Positions 37,245-50,743 of a stretch of DNA of 64,000 nucleotides are shown here, piece by piece (the first letter of the stretch is position 1; every line of letters starts with the position of its first letter). Origin of the DNA: Urechis unicinctus (taxonomy: Eukaryota; Annelida; Polychaeta; Xenopneusta; Urechidae); the NCBI GenBank assembly GCA_034190875.2, contig CM067356.1, positions 72,323,289-72,387,288 on the forward strand. Reading direction: 5' to 3'. A program made the position numbers and the translations under genes. The notes beneath the pieces are model-generated. The model was not told the origin of the DNA. It made no database searches and saw nothing but the letters and a program-made list of their open reading frames with translations.

Positions 37245-38296
37245 ATGTGGCGGTGCGGAACCAACGTTTTCCATATCTGCTAATCTAAAGTTCCATATTT
37301 CTGTCAGCTTTGACGCCATCAGGTAGTTAATCTACTGTGCGCGACAAAATACAGAGATAGGCTCAGCCTGGTCCCAGTCAGACGTGATCTATTATGGTTA
37401 TTGTAAAGCTAGTCAAGGGATGCCACTTGTCCCAGTATATAACCAGACACCTACCATATGCTGCGTAACCGCGTTAAGGAGAGCTGGATTAGCCATGACA
37501 GGTATATCATGGCTAGATCGGACTCAATTAGTATGACTTACTTAACGTCGAGAATCTGGTCTTCCCCAATGTACTCCCAATAACGTTCATGCAGCTTAGC
37601 TACCAAAGAACACAGAGTACAGCTAGCATGACAGTCAATCTCGGTATGCTAATCAGCATTTTCAAATTAATTACCTCTGTTAATCATGTATTGTTCTTTA
37701 GGTATAATGTATGCATGTGAGTATGTGTTGTGGGTATGCATTGTGGACGCGGCAGATCAGCAACGAATCATGCAAAGGGATATTTTGCTAATTTGACAAT
37801 TATGATTCATGCTAGAGATGCATTCATGTGCTGACATGCGACCATTAAAATAGATTATATCATAAATGACCATCACCAGCAGAATGTGTAAAAGAGCGTC
37901 AGGTAAACGACATCGCATTTAATAAGACTTGTGAAGTAATTCCGCAGATGCAGCAGTGCCATTCAAAGCATCATGCAGACGAATAACGGGAAAGCGTTTG
38001 CCGATCGCTGTGTTCGTTAAGTCCACATTGTTGATGTTGAACAAATTAAACGCATGGAAATCTATATATCTTTGCGGTAATATTTTGGGAATGAATGGAA
38101 TATGCCACATTATTGCACGTATGAAGAAGTACAGCAATGAGCAAGTGTTAAGATCATGCAATGTATACCAAGGCTTGTGAGCTGAATGTGTCATTTCCGA
38201 TAAGCTTTGTTGGAAATTATATAGATACAATAGGCAATAAAGAATACACGGCTCAGATTAAAGATAGATGAGGTGATTGGCGACATTACATAGGAT
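37245..38296 (+). repeat. Modules M and X, copy 2
   Basis: It matches 52050-52990 from 'gcggaaccaac' through 'ctagtcaagggatg', 'ccagacacct', 'gtacagctagcatgaca', 'atgcattgtggacg' and 'gtaattccgc'. The right part (X, about 37900-38290) is also matched by 54330-54490 and 58130-58260 and always precedes W. Confidence 0.85.
37919..38230 (-). pseudogene. X-module minus-strand frame, copy c (103 codons)
   Basis: The product is unknown. The frame is rich in Leu, Tyr and Phe and carries a hydrophobic stretch around residues 30-50. Its first half aligns in frame without indels with 54204-54569 and 58043-58510 (FxQSLS word). Its second half aligns with 52635-52832 (TAASAELL word). In this copy the upstream codon that is AAA in the 54.5 kb copy is TAA, so the longer frame is broken. 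It is a possible decayed coding region. Confidence 0.25.
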
Positions 38297-39643
38297 AATA
38301 CCGTTTTTTACTGTATACCTATTGCGCCAAACTCAAACTCAACGAATCTTTCTTGATTGCATTTCTACATCATGAAGGTGCTTACTCGGCAGTATTCTCG
38401 GTTGGGAAGTTTTAACATTTCAAACATGGAAATTTCATTATAATGAAGCATCATAGATCACTTTATAATCTTATTCTGGGGCAGAATGATCTGTTATTGC
38501 AGAAATCCATTATGTAAATATGACTTCCGAGGCATCACCGGCAAGATAAGTTGAGGAAGTATGTCATAATTTGGTATGATTAGCAATTGTGTGTAAGCAG
38601 TCAAGGGTAATCTTCTTCAATCAGGGACCCGACATATTTTCCTTAGGCTTCTAATGCGAATGACTTTTCTTATTCCGTCATGGCATGTCTCTGGGTATCT
38701 TAGCTGCGTTCATGTGTCTGCAGTTCTTCTCACTTTCGACTTTAATATCAATCCCTCGACCTCTTAGTAGATAACATTGAGCATCTAAATATATCGCTAG
38801 GAACGCCTCCCGTAATCGAATCTTTGCGGATTAATTTCCCTGAGGCGCAATCAGCCGTAGCGGTTGTTTTTGTCACATGTGGAAATAGATTAAATATAGA
38901 AATGGACGTGATCACATCAAACTCAAGCATTATGTTCAGCTGCCTACAAACGTCTTGATACTTAATGTAATGGCAATTATGATGTTATACCAAAATGGGA
39001 CAATTACCACAGCTAGCGTCATTGTAATGCAGCGTCTATGAATAGTAGTAAACTTGTATCCGATGAAGACACTTGCATATTTTACATTTGATAATCATGT
39101 TATAGCCATGCACAAATGATTGTATAATGCATATAATTCCAGAATAATCAGTTATAGCGGACCTGACATTCATGGAGTTTTCAGCAAATGTGTTTGAATT
39201 CGATTATTAATTAAGCAAAGGCACAGCAATGTTAACGCCTCAATATACTTTCCATTACGATATCTACCAATGAATCCAGTCATTCGACCGTCGTTAAGGC
39301 TCCCTCTGCGACGCTTTGCAATTTGCTTTTGTTAGCAGTTTACTAGAACACCGTTTAGCAAACAGACCACAGAAGCAAATAAAATAAAATACAACGGTAT
39401 GCACAGAACAAGAAATAAATTCAGATCGGCAATAATCTATGCGTAACAGACGTCGAGAATATTCTCTCCGGGCATCTGCGTGGGACACAAAATCGTTTCT
39501 TGGCTGGATTGCAATTTCTTAACAATGAATATGCGCCCAACATATTATTATAAAGTAGTACACTTTGATATGATGACCCGCCTGCAGTATCATCGTTCTG
39601 AACCACCGTCCGGATGTGACCCCAAATGTTTCAGCAGGCATTG

Positions 39644-39679
39644 CAGGTTCAAGCCTGTCAATGCTATATACTGAGCTAC
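39644..39679 (-). other. Incomplete tRNA-like element, copy B
   Basis: This is the duplicate of the element at 29539-29573. On the - strand the A-box-like word is at 39667-39678 and the B-box-like GGCTTGAACC at about 39646-39655. Three bases between the boxes differ from copy A, so the hairpin is weakened here. It is a remnant, not a gene. Confidence 0.4.
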
Positions 39680-41279
39680 ATCAGGTGTATGTCCTTGCGG
39701 ATCCAAATATCGATAAACAGTTTTGCAGATTTCTACAACTAATATAATAATATTTCGAATGCTCGAAACGTATTTGATGAATCTTCCTGGTAGCTCATTA
39801 ACACCTTTAGTAATTTTGTATTTAACTATTCCTGATTATTAAACAGCTGTATACGAGGTAGAAGAGCACACCAACTCGGCTCGTTCACCTATTCACGCAA
39901 ATTCGTACGTGCATCCGTATATTTGTGTGCGGATTTTAGATAACTTAATACCTAAACGTAAGGAATGTGTAGTCTGAAATGAAATATAGGACCACCATAT
40001 TTGCGGCAGTTGCTTAAATGTTCAACTGTTATTTGTCTCTGGTGTTTAACTGTATCCCATCTATATGCATGGCAAGTTAACTTTCACTGAAATTGTACAG
40101 CATATCCAATTGATAACCATCTGTCATTGTAGTAATCACAGCACTAACTGTATAATGATTCCTTAGATAATCTTTTGTGATTTGTTCGTTCAGCAATGTA
40201 GTTGTCAACTGAACAATCTTAGAGCTTACATCAGTTGTGAGAAGAATACCTTTAGTTTGCTGTTTACGTAAATTAACATTAGCCAGAAGATGCAAATCTT
40301 TTCGAATTAATATTGTGTCCAGTTCAGTTCTGCAAAAAGCCTATTTGGTAACCTCTTATGCTCACAACAGTCCAGTATATTTAGACTAAATAAAGAGGTC
40401 ATAGTAAAAGATCTTTTGGGAACTAATATTTGTTATTGTGATAATCAGATAAATATTCAGCGTGCATGTAGCAAAAACGAATATGCTGTTGTCACGGCAG
40501 AACAATTGTTACCAATAATGTTTATACAATAATGCATGCCCTGAACATGAATAGTTGTCAGTGATGCATTAAATACTCCAGGTAGAAGGTTACGCATGGT
40601 TTGCTGAATGAAAAAATGTGATTTGAGTATCTTCTGGTGAAACACCCGTTGTGAGTATTTAATTACTGGTAAAATGCCGCGAATAAGAGGAGGTAAGTGG
40701 CAGGTTGTTAAAACCATTTGTACGGTGCTATTGAATAAAGAAATTTAATAGAACGCGGTCGCGTCAACGTATTTATTTATTGTACTTTACTCGGAAGCAT
40801 TTTATATACAACAACACACATGGTTCCTTACAAGCCGACTCTCTAACTTCCACATCTCTGTAGCAAGCATGGTTGATACAATTCGTTGTCAAGATTCGAA
40901 GCCTTAACCTGTTACGCATTAAAATTACCGTGTGTGTACTTGCTGAACGTGAATCCAATTGGCTTTGGCTAAGTTAAGCTTTGCATTATTTTCATTATTG
41001 ACTCCAAAATGAGTTCCGCTCGGACATTGTAAGCATTGAAATGTCCCGGCTACTGATGGCACTGAAATTTGTTTGAAGACACGGGAGCTTTGCAATAAGT
41101 TATTCAGTTCAACTGGCGTCTTCTTACTCCGTTAATTAATGGATCGGAGGTGCGAATGATATTTCTTGTCGAGTGAAAAGGCCCGATGCCTCAACCACGA
41201 AAGTAAAAAAACACTGTATATCACATGAGCCTCAGTGACGGGCTGGCCTAACTGGCATTCGGCCAACATCTAATGAACT

Positions 41280-41462
41280 ATGACAGCTGGGCTAACAATG
41301 GTAATCTTGGTTGGATACAAGAAAACAATCTTCTATGAAGGATGGCCGGGCCTATTTATAACCCAGCCCGCTGCTGTTTGGCAGCCGTGGATGCAATTTA
41401 CTGCATTGCTGTCAAATGTATGTAAGCATGAAGGATTGACTGTGTGGTCATATCACACTTAG
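41280..41462 (+). pseudogene. Q relic frame, copy in block B (60 codons)
   Basis: It shares the frame of 12843-13052 around the LLSNVCKHE word. The block A counterpart (about 31186-31367) has a difference near 31367. Because blocks A and B are recent duplicates, only the comparison with the 12.9 and 20.1 kb copies carries information, and that is limited. Confidence 0.2.
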
Positions 41463-42538
41463 AATTGTTGTGATTAATGTTAACAAATTGCAGGTGACTT
41501 CACACTGCGGAGAAATGTTTGGATTCGACCAAGACGACTTCTAAGCGCAAATATTGACGCGATTTGGACGCTATTTCAAGCAGTTAATTGACACATTATC
41601 GTAGCAAATTATGGGTCTTTGATGTAACTTGAACAACTAATGGGGTGCAAAATCACACTCCTTCCCTATACCGGACTCACCATATTATTAAACGTGGGGA
41701 AAACCAAGGCAAGTTTTGCTGTTGCTCATTTTCAATCATTGAAGGTGTCATTGAGTGAATGGATTTGGTAAATGCCTTAAAACAGGTGCGTTATTACGCT
41801 TACTTGAGGATATCATAGTTAAACTCAGTCTCATTTGGCGTGTGGTGTTATCACGTCTCACTTTAAACTTCTTTAAATGCTACGCCCGCTTAATGATAAG
41901 TGAGGTGTGGGCGCTGTTTTTTGTATCACTTACCAGTATGCACGAAACCAGCGTACAATATGACGAGCACGGCAGAGACAAATTTTAGCATGCGTCAATA
42001 TTAGGCCTCGGTACCGTTGCCGACACATTAAGCATCATAACGTAAACGGATGGATACATTGCTCGACAAATACTATGTGTCATATTTCCTCAATGATGAG
42101 AAGCTGGCATTGTGTTATCATATATTGATGCATATGCATCACACACAAAAAAGTTAGAGCCAGATTAGCAAAATGCAATATGCATTGGCTACAATAAACA
42201 TTGTGACCGTTTAATCTGCAGCAAGGAAATATACCTTACGAAAATCCTGGAGATTCATACATGGGAGAGTTTCAAGATATCTGCACATCAGTGGTGGTGC
42301 TTTGCCATGGTCTACCGCTCTAGTGAACGTGCTACTCAATCAAAGCAACAAGAAAACACTAAGACATGATGGATATCTTTAACATTTATTGCTTTGCCTT
42401 ATGACCACATAAATATTATTAATGTTGGTATTGTACGCCACAACTTAAAATCTTAGAGGTTTTTCAAGTGTCTTCAACAAATTTAGATATAATAGGAAAC
42501 TTCAAGACCTTCAGTAGCAACTGCATGTAGTGTACTCA

Positions 42539-42750
<212 letters not shown>

Positions 42751-42772
42751 GTAGATAACCATTTGCCGATCT

Positions 42773-42792
42773 GACCCATCTGCAGATGGGTC
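42773..42792. repeat. Perfect 20-base palindrome after the TA array
   Basis: GACCCATCTG is followed immediately by its reverse complement, and a further CAGATGGGTC half copy lies about 20 bases downstream. The same palindrome is at 33198-33217. Next to a long TA array it could extrude a cruciform. No binding function is known to me. Confidence 0.85.
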
Positions 42793-43110
42793 TGACCCGT
42801 TTACAGATCCACAGATGGGTCGCCCATGACCGCTGTGCAGCCTCTGATAACACTGACTTAAGGTTGGCTTTGAGCAAGTTCGCGTAATCCTGTCATATGC
42901 ATATAAGTCCAGAGGAGGAAATCGCAACATACTGTGTGTAATGGGTCCGTTACAATCATTGATAAAAACGTCGTACAGGATGATAATCTTTCCTGGCGAG
43001 CACACAATTGTTATCCCTTTTAATAAGGCTCTCTCCCGACACAGACAGCATCATAACGTGGGAGAACGCATTTCTCGGCAAAAGCTATATATGCTAAATC
43101 GCCGGGGAAA

Positions 43111-43844
43111 AGATATGACCCATACATTGTACACATAAGAGGAGCTTGCAAGATTTTATGGTATTGCAATGCATAGAAACCGATATTGTATTCGATAAAC
43201 GTAATTGCGTGGGAGTGAAAATCTATTTCATACACCAGCCTAGGCATATAAGCCTGGGCTCGTGTTCAAAACGCAGTTGAAAATCATTGCCTCGGACTGT
43301 ATGTAAAGAGGCAATTACGCTCGATGCTCAACTTGCTAACAAAAAAGGTAATGGTTGTGCCATCATATGTAACTCGGTGTAATTAAGCGTAAAGAGTTGT
43401 TTTTGAGTGCAAACAGTTCAGGAGAACATAAGTTACTCACGGAATGCAGCCGATATGGACACTGTGGATTACAACGAGCAGCGACTGATTATTATAAAGG
43501 AACGATTGAGCTGAATTAAGCAGCAGCTAACCTGCAATGTGTTTCATTAACTGGCCGTAACAAAACGAAGATGCTTGTACATTGCGCAGTTCGTAATCCA
43601 CGTTGCACCGCAATGACTGCAGAGCCATTAAAGCAAATTATGTGACTTCTTTCAAAATATGTGGCACACATTCGCAGACCCATCTATATCAATTTATTCA
43701 CAATCCAAGAGAATAATTCGTTGGACGTGTTGTGCGATTGGCATGACCGATCAATCTTAATCGTATGTCAAAGTTTAGCATAGACCATTTATTCTCATCA
43801 CTGCAATGTAAGAGATTACTCGAATGGTTCCTGATTACATTTAA
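43111..43844 (+). repeat. Module T2, copy at 43.1 kb
   Basis: From about 43250 it is closely similar to 20388-20990. From 43111 to 43250 it resembles 2780-2885 and 34920-35050. It starts the block T2-P-V that is shared with 20.4-24.6 kb. Confidence 0.85.
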
Positions 43845-43862
43845 CTACGTACCTACCTACCC
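43845..43862 (+). repeat. Minimal TACC run at the array position
   Basis: About four tetranucleotide units remain ('acgtacctacctaccc') with the same right flank as the long arrays. Confidence 0.85.
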
Positions 43863-46300
43863 AGCGTCTATGCAAGCACCTACTTATTCTGACGCAACAT
43901 ACATAATGCGTTACTTTACATAACAGTTATTTACATACACTTGGATAACAATGGCTGGAAGATGGCATTAAGCAAAATCGCGTCGTGTATTTATTTTTAT
44001 ATATTATTTTGTAACTCACTGCTTGTAATGAGTCGGTATGAGGCAGACACTTGCCTCTAGATGGCGCTAAATCACAATCATCATCATCATCCTTTCCCAT
44101 CCTTGCGTCACCTCAATATTGTAAGAGGGCACCAACCTAGGCAATCTTTCGTCTTTTCCATTTCCATTCGTTCAAGATGTCGTTAGCTAAACGGGTTTGC
44201 TTGATTCTGCTGTTAATACAGGTCTGATATTGCGTTACATGGTGATATTGTAGTCACAATGTGTCTCACTTGGCTGGTTTTTCTCACCTTTTTGCTAATC
44301 TTCTACCAATAAACACTATTACTTCTGCAAATATTTTCAATTTTTATAGTCGAAAGAAACATGATATAAATGTAAATTTTCTGTAGTAACCCATCAGCAC
44401 GAGAAACATCAATAAGTGTATATGGATTTTGTGTATGCCAATGACAAAGTTACATTGTTTAATCAATATATTTTTCGACACATTCGCAATGTTACCCAGT
44501 GGTGTCGTAATACGCCACTGCTATGATAACGTCATGGTAACGCATATACTTCAGCAACACAGAACACTGAGAATCGTCATGAAACTCACTATGCGTTAGA
44601 TATTTAAATAGTTGCTTCGTGTAGCACTGCGTAAAGCCCAATTAGTAAATTTTGTACCCACCCCCCCCCACTAATGTGGGATTTATTTGCTAGCATAATA
44701 GGATAGAAAGTGCGTCATGAGTGGATATATCCATGGCATCCCCAGGCCTTGTTGTACCTGTATTAATAACAATTATTGTGTTAAATTGCAACGCCTTTCT
44801 GGTTAAATGGGGTCTAGTTATAACTGATTCTGTTTTTCGCTAATACATCGGGAACATGATGAACTTGAATGCTATTGCATACAGGAAAAATATTCAATCA
44901 AGGCGACATTGCTCATTAATCATCGCGTATAGATAGGCACCTAGGGCATACAGTTATATTTAAATTTTCACTCCGTCAATTTAGTACAGCTCGATTTCAG
45001 GCTAGATGGATTTATTCCTGTAAACTGTCTGGCGATTGGACCAATTTCATATGATACTATGAGCTCGTTCGAAAGGTAGTTATAATGTGCCTATTGTCTT
45101 AGTATGTATAAAACACATGTTAAATGGTGACATTCCCTGTTAACATACATAGCAAGCCGCAATAACATTCAAACTGACCCGGATTATTCCTCAAACGTTC
45201 CTACAAATGCAGCAGAAACAGATAATGGTCTCAGTTTGGAAAAATGACAAACAATAAAAATGCCTGTCGTATGTCTTAATGCATTGTAGACTTGTTCCCT
45301 TCGCCATAGAATATAACTTCACGCGGGAGCAACTACATGACACAACTATCATTTCGCATGGTGACATACAGTTGGTGATAGGTGGTTAAATAATGACGTT
45401 AATGTTTAATGCAGCTATGTGAATACATCATTATCGCAGAAACTGGATATTATGCATGAAGTTACTAAGATTCCATATCACGATTTACAGGCACCTTGGG
45501 AGCCTTTTGGAGGTACAATATATATTGTCAACATCGAGGGAATGACGTGTGTTAGAGCACAGGCATGGCATTGTATCCAGTCCATTGTAACATCGCCCGG
45601 CCAGCATAATAATGCAAAAGACAGCGTTATATTGAAGGTAATAAGGCTTGGAAAAAATGTTGTGGTGTAGGTGATAACTAACCCCACTGACCTGTATAGC
45701 GATAGCTCACTTGGCATATGATATACACCGTAATGGAGGCGCCTCCCGGGCGTAATACAAACATCAACCCTAAGCAACAAAACATTATATGAGGCCTTAG
45801 CTATATTCAACTTAGTGGGGTGGTAATGACCTAGATACTCAGCCCACGTCTCTGTCACCGTGATAACATGGATGATGCGACAATGACGGTAGATGCTGAA
45901 TATACAAATGAGCTTACATTTAACATGCGATAAAGAGTAGATGAATAGCCACCAGCTAGCCGAGCACGCTGATGTTACACTAATGCCCTATTTAAATGAT
46001 GCTGGTGAGGATGCATTAGCATATTGCAATGAAGACCCAAACAGCACATGGATGGCGCAATTATCCGGAATATGATAATCAATGACACTACTTTATTAAG
46101 GGTGCTGAATGTTGCATGAATTGAGAGTATTAAGCTGAAGTAACTGAGTATGAATTAATGCCTCAGGTTATTATGATGACGATATATCAATGGCCCAGTT
46201 CAACAATCATTTACCACATGATGCGACGGACACGTCAATGGCGAGCTACTCGAGGTATGGTGGATGATGCTGCAATATCAATATCTATCCTTCGGAGTTA
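43863..46300 (+). repeat. Module P, copy 5
   Basis: It pairs with 21021-23570. It shares the C-run insertion (9 C at 44661-44669) and the hairpin-bearing insertion near 44225-44300, and has its own deletions, for example about 35 bases near 44760 relative to 21900-21945. A 126-codon minus frame at 45478-45858 overlaps the region discussed at 8364-8627 and is not considered a gene. Confidence 0.85.
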
Positions 46301-47333
46301 TCATACGCAACGGTAACCGCCTTTTCGTCTATAGGCCATGCATTGGGACGTTTTATCTTGGCCCGCCGCTCAGATCAATAATACAGATAATTGATAGGTG
46401 GTGTTTATTAAAATACGTAGATGTAATTTAAGTCACTGAATATGCATTACAATGTAGAAGCCATTGTACCTAGAGAGCCTCAGAACTGACCCATGGAGAC
46501 CGTTTATTGTTATGTTGTATGATTATAATATGAAAACGCAACTGTTAATATTTCCATGCAATTATCTCCACATATTTTACCTATAGGTCTAGATATTCTT
46601 TAACACTCATTTCATCATGGTATTATACATATTAGAGTAAATTTTCATCGGAGAAGAGCTCGCTATGTTGATTGATGGTTCGAAATATAAGAAAGTTTTC
46701 TATTGATGCCACTCATTGCACGACTGCATCAATTGTTGTCTCAATACGTCAATTATACATTTTGTATCTTCGCGTGGTATTTAAGGACTTGTATGAATGC
46801 ATCATAACCATTGTAAGAGATTAAAGATTGTTCATCAATGATATATTACATAAATAGCTACCGCAACTTGGTGACAATAACAAGTTGACAGTAATCAAAT
46901 AATGCATCCCTAAATGAGTCTCCCAAAGATAAGAAAGACTACAAGCGAACCACGTCATTACGTTAGCCTCCCTGCTCAATAATGCTAAAATCCTTCAAGA
47001 CGACACAACAAGCATAGAAAGACTTCCAATGGTTATTATTTGGCTTGCAATTCCACAGACAGGGTAAGTTTATTTGCATGATTGCCAGTTGATTTTACAA
47101 AAACAATCCGCCCCACACCTAAGTACAAATTTCAAGCTGTATAATTGGATAATAATATTTATGCAAACCACAATTATATATAAATAAGGACAAGGTATTC
47201 GTGCGTTTTATTTTTCAACTTTGTCGTATTACTGAAAATGGGCGCCCTAATCAGTTTTGCTGCCGTCAATTAGTGTTGCATTAGACCTTATGCGTTGTTG
47301 AAGCATACCATCATCACATCAGGTCGGTACCTC
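46301..47333 (+). repeat. Module V, copy 2
   Basis: It aligns end to end with 23571-24595 with scattered differences and small indels. It leads into a TACC array in the same way. Confidence 0.85.
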
Positions 47334-47698
47334 TTAGCTACCTAGCTACCTTCCTACCTACCTTCCTACCTACCTCCTCCTACCTACCTACCTGCCTGCC
47401 TACCTACCTACCAACCTACCTACCTACCTACCTACCTACCTACCTACCTACCTACCTACCTACCGACCTACCTACCTACCTACCTACCTACCTACCTACC
47501 TACCTACCTACCTACCTACCTACCTACCTACCTACCTACCTACCTACCTACCTACCTACCTACCTACCCTACCTACCTACCTACCTACCTACCTACCTAC
47601 CTACCTACCTACCTACCTACCTACCTACCTTCTACCTACCTACATACCTACTTACCTTCTTACCTACCTACCTACCCTACCCACCTAAATACTCAAAT
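47334..47698 (+). repeat. TACC tetranucleotide array, third long array
   Basis: It starts with the same TAGC/TTCC units as at 24596 and is mainly pure TACC, with single-base slips near 47568 and 47630. Unlike the array at 24.6 kb it is not followed by module P but by low-copy sequence leading to S. Confidence 0.97.
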
Positions 47699-48063
47699 AC
47701 CCATATGCAGCTATATTAATATAACATACAGCTATTTGCGTCCATGGCGTTGCAAATATTTCGAAATCTTCATTGCTCAATCACGATGACTCTCGCCCCT
47801 GCTGTTACAAACAACCGTATTATTATCCACTTGGATTTTTCTATATAAGGGAACTCTTTCGATACCTGTGCTCTCTTGATCATTACCTACACCCTTTTAT
47901 ACATTGCTAACTTCCTAAGATATTATCTCTCCATGCTTGTACAAGGGAGAACCTTTAGTGCTTGGCCGCCTACCTATGGTGATACATCTGTGATAGCAGG
48001 CAGTGACAGGGCAAAAACGTCAATCGCCTTTGAGGTGGCTTATATTGAAGATTGTATTCAGCT
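47699..48063 (+). other. Low-copy lead-in to module S
   Basis: Positions about 47990-48063 share words with 19245-19345 in Q copy 2. A 65-codon frame at 47876-48073 is not kept there. Nothing else is recognised. Confidence 0.5.
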
Positions 48064-49124
48064 TGGTGGTTGACGGAGACAACATGGAAAGACGTTGATG
48101 ATTTAGGTTTGTATTCTTTTAAAGTTGCATATATAAGTATATGTTAGCGTGGAATCATTGATGCGCTTACACGAATTAAAGCACTCGATACATCTTCACC
48201 TGCTTACGTTAAACGGGACCATACATTTATCTACCCAATTCTTTGCTTCTGAGGTTTTTTTACATTCCTCTGTTGAATTGCATATCATTTCCACAATCAC
48301 TGCTCAAATGGCCAATTACCTTCGCTCAATAGGCATTACTGTACACAGGCCGATATAACCACGCGAATTTGTGACTTATGAGTCTGGCTGGGCTTGGCTC
48401 ACAGTAAAGCTATTTGGCTTTTTTTTAAATAGAATCAAATTTACAATCCCTGAATCGGTGTTGTCGGAGGTTAACTGCGTGGAAAATATTTCCTGGTATT
48501 TGTTTGTCACGAGTTTTGTTAGATTGGACCAACATGACTTCCACATGCTCATATTTTTGCGCGATTTTGACCATATCGCGACGAGTTTTGCAAAAAAAGA
48601 ATGCACCAAATTACCAATATCTGATAGAACCAACATGAGCAACATCCATTGTTATAATTGGGCCTCAATTTATGTATCTTAGGTCGGGGTTGCATGAACG
48701 ATAGTGTCATCCAAATAGAAAAAAACACATCATTCGCACCGGAATTTGTTAGTGGGACATAACTAGAGGTGGATAAGCGTGGGGTAAGAAGAGACGAATG
48801 GTGAGTTTTGCCATCTCTGTTCCCTTGTGCATAATCCCTGCGTCGTAACATAATACCATAAATATAAATAAGTCGCATTGCACTTGGTTGTGTAGCCTCG
48901 GTTAACACTGACTAAATGTTGGCATCGAGCTAAGGCGAATTATGCAGTCATATGCATACCAGTCCAGCGGATGTAGATAGCAATATACTGTTTGTAATGG
49001 GTCCGTGACAGGCAGACAAAAGCTTTTTAGGGGCGGTTAATCACAACCAACTACCATGAGGGTGTCACCTCATTACGAAAAGCAGCAAAATATCAAGGCA
49101 ATTCTTCTTATTGTTCATTATGCT
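48064..49124 (+). repeat. Modules S and T, copy 3
   Basis: It is nearly identical to 33554-34617. It contains the interrupted relic frame at 48371-48682 with the same upstream TAA as copy 2 (about 48357-48359). It is cut off at 49124 in the middle of T. Confidence 0.93.
48371..48682 (+). pseudogene. S-module relic frame, copy 3 (interrupted)
   Basis: This 103-codon frame is almost the same as 33860-34171, with a base change in the run of T and A after LFGFF and one Ile/Met change. The upstream frame at 48149-48358 ends in the shared stop. Being a recent duplicate, it adds little independent support for coding. Confidence 0.25.
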
Positions 49125-49425
49125 TCCAAAACGCACCTCTGACATTATAGGGTCGAACAATTTCTGGGGGTCCATGCCCCCAGACCCCACTGGAATAGCA
49201 TATTCGGCTCAAAGGCTTGAATAAAAGCGGTAGCGAGGTTTGGGTGTAGTTGGGAGCACAATTCCTTTGACAAATTGAATGCAGTATGATACATGAGGAC
49301 ATCGATGGATGGCCACTGCTGGCATGTTTGGGCGACTGGATACGGACATAATAAAGCCAAAAAAAAACATTGTTGTTCAATACAGTGATGCTAACTCTCA
49401 CCTGATGATCGAAAGTGCCTAAACC
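49125..49425. mobile_element. Module Z, copy 1, with a hAT-like G-rich hairpin
   Basis: A hairpin CTGGGGG-TCCATG-CCCCCAG at about 49163-49182, followed by 'accccac', resembles the G/C-rich inner part of hAT-type non-autonomous elements. The rest ('tgaataaaagcg', 'gacaaattgaa.gcagtat', 'acagtgatgctaac', 'aagtgcctaaacca') matches 55935-56460 at low identity. The 97- and 71-codon minus frames are overlapping and unsupported. I see no complete terminal repeats. Confidence 0.35.
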
Positions 49426-50120
49426 ATTGTGATTACCTGCAGGTGAAAATTCCTAACAGGACTACGCCTTCATCGATTAGTTTGCGTATCTAAACATTTG
49501 ATGACATTATTGCCAGGCTTAGAAAGAACTAAGCCTTACAGATGGCACGAACATTTTTATCCCTAGTAACGGGTGGCTTCTTTCGCATACGATGCGCGGT
49601 TTTGACATGTTTCAGCCTAGTGAATAATGACAACCTTACTGTGCTCATAAGGGGCATGCAAATAATGCCTTATGAATACTGATGGCTCAATAAGGACTTG
49701 CACTTTGTTGGATACCCTTTAATGCACATGCAAGGTTACCTCATAAAGCCTCAGCGTACTAGCGGGAAAGGTCACTCACAAATGAGCAACCGTCTACTTG
49801 GTGCGAATACGTATCGACGATTGTTATATTCCGTTAATAGTAAAGGCAATGTGCTCAGACCAACAAGTTCATTTGCTTCTACCTCTTCTAAAAATACAAA
49901 AACTTGTCAACACATTTCTTTGTATCAACAATTAAAGGAAACATAGGGCCGGCTGATTCTGTGGAAGTGTGTATGCTCACTAAAACCTGGATACTTTTTT
50001 TTGTGACAAAGGTACGATTCATAGCCACGAAGCGCTATCCTTACCTATCAAACTCCTGTGAATATGCTACGTGCAATGCAAAGCGACTTTCGTCGTTATA
50101 TTAAGCCAAGAATAACCAAA
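49426..50120 (+). repeat. Module Y, copy 1
   Basis: It matches 56740-57310 in order: 'ggactacgc', 'attattgcc.ggc', 'gatggcacgaa.atttttatccc', 'ctttcgcatac', 'aataatgacaacct', 'atgcaaataatgcct', 'gggaaaggt.actcacaa'. Frames at 49698-49946 and 49904-50104 are not preserved in copy 2. It was probably duplicated together with Z. Confidence 0.8.
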
Positions 50121-50743
50121 TGCTTCAGTATAAGTCGCCATCAGTTTTTCGATATCATTGGTGTATTAGTCAGAAAGGAATGTTATAGGCTATGGTAAGG
50201 TATGTGTGGAAGAGAGACAAATGATGCAAAATGCGCGACCCTTGCCGGGGTCAACGAGAATTAAACCATCTTAATAGCAGGATAGCATTCGTTAAGTCTC
50301 GCTCATCCAAACCTGCTTTGCAAAAACTGACTTCGTTGGGGTTTGAAAAGGTGCACGCCTAAAAAATAATATTTGTCATTCATTGCGCTCTTTTAAATTG
50401 TCACACAAAAAATAATCGATTACAAATGGTTTGTGTTGCCCTTTAATTGGAGGCATGCAATTAGATATTCTACAAGTTCGTGGATAATCCCACTTTATAT
50501 GTTTTACCAAGAATAAGAACATAAAAACGCTGACAAATAGAGTTCAGACCGTTGCTGTGAAAATCGTTCTAATTCTTGCAAACATTGTGCACAATCGCGG
50601 TCTATCATCGCCAATCTGCGTTGAATATGCAATTAACCGATGAAGCAAAAACACCGTATTTTCTGCTGGCAGAGATTGTATCTAAGCAAGAAAACAAGGT
50701 CTTTATCCAGTCAGCCTTGACAGCATAAGATGGTAAAACTATT
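50121..50743. other. Low-copy spacer
   Basis: A short 'atggtaaggtat' word around 50192 also occurs near 56235. No gene is recognised. Confidence 0.4.

Noticed and set aside
45478..45858. 126-codon minus-strand gene in module P
   Set aside because: The counterparts at 8364-8627 and 22752-23024 are open only in part, the 16 kb copy has stops, and differences are not biased to silent positions.
49108..49401. 97-codon minus-strand protein gene
   Set aside because: Two overlapping minus frames cover the same G-rich hairpin and junction. The module Z copy at 56 kb has no matching frame.
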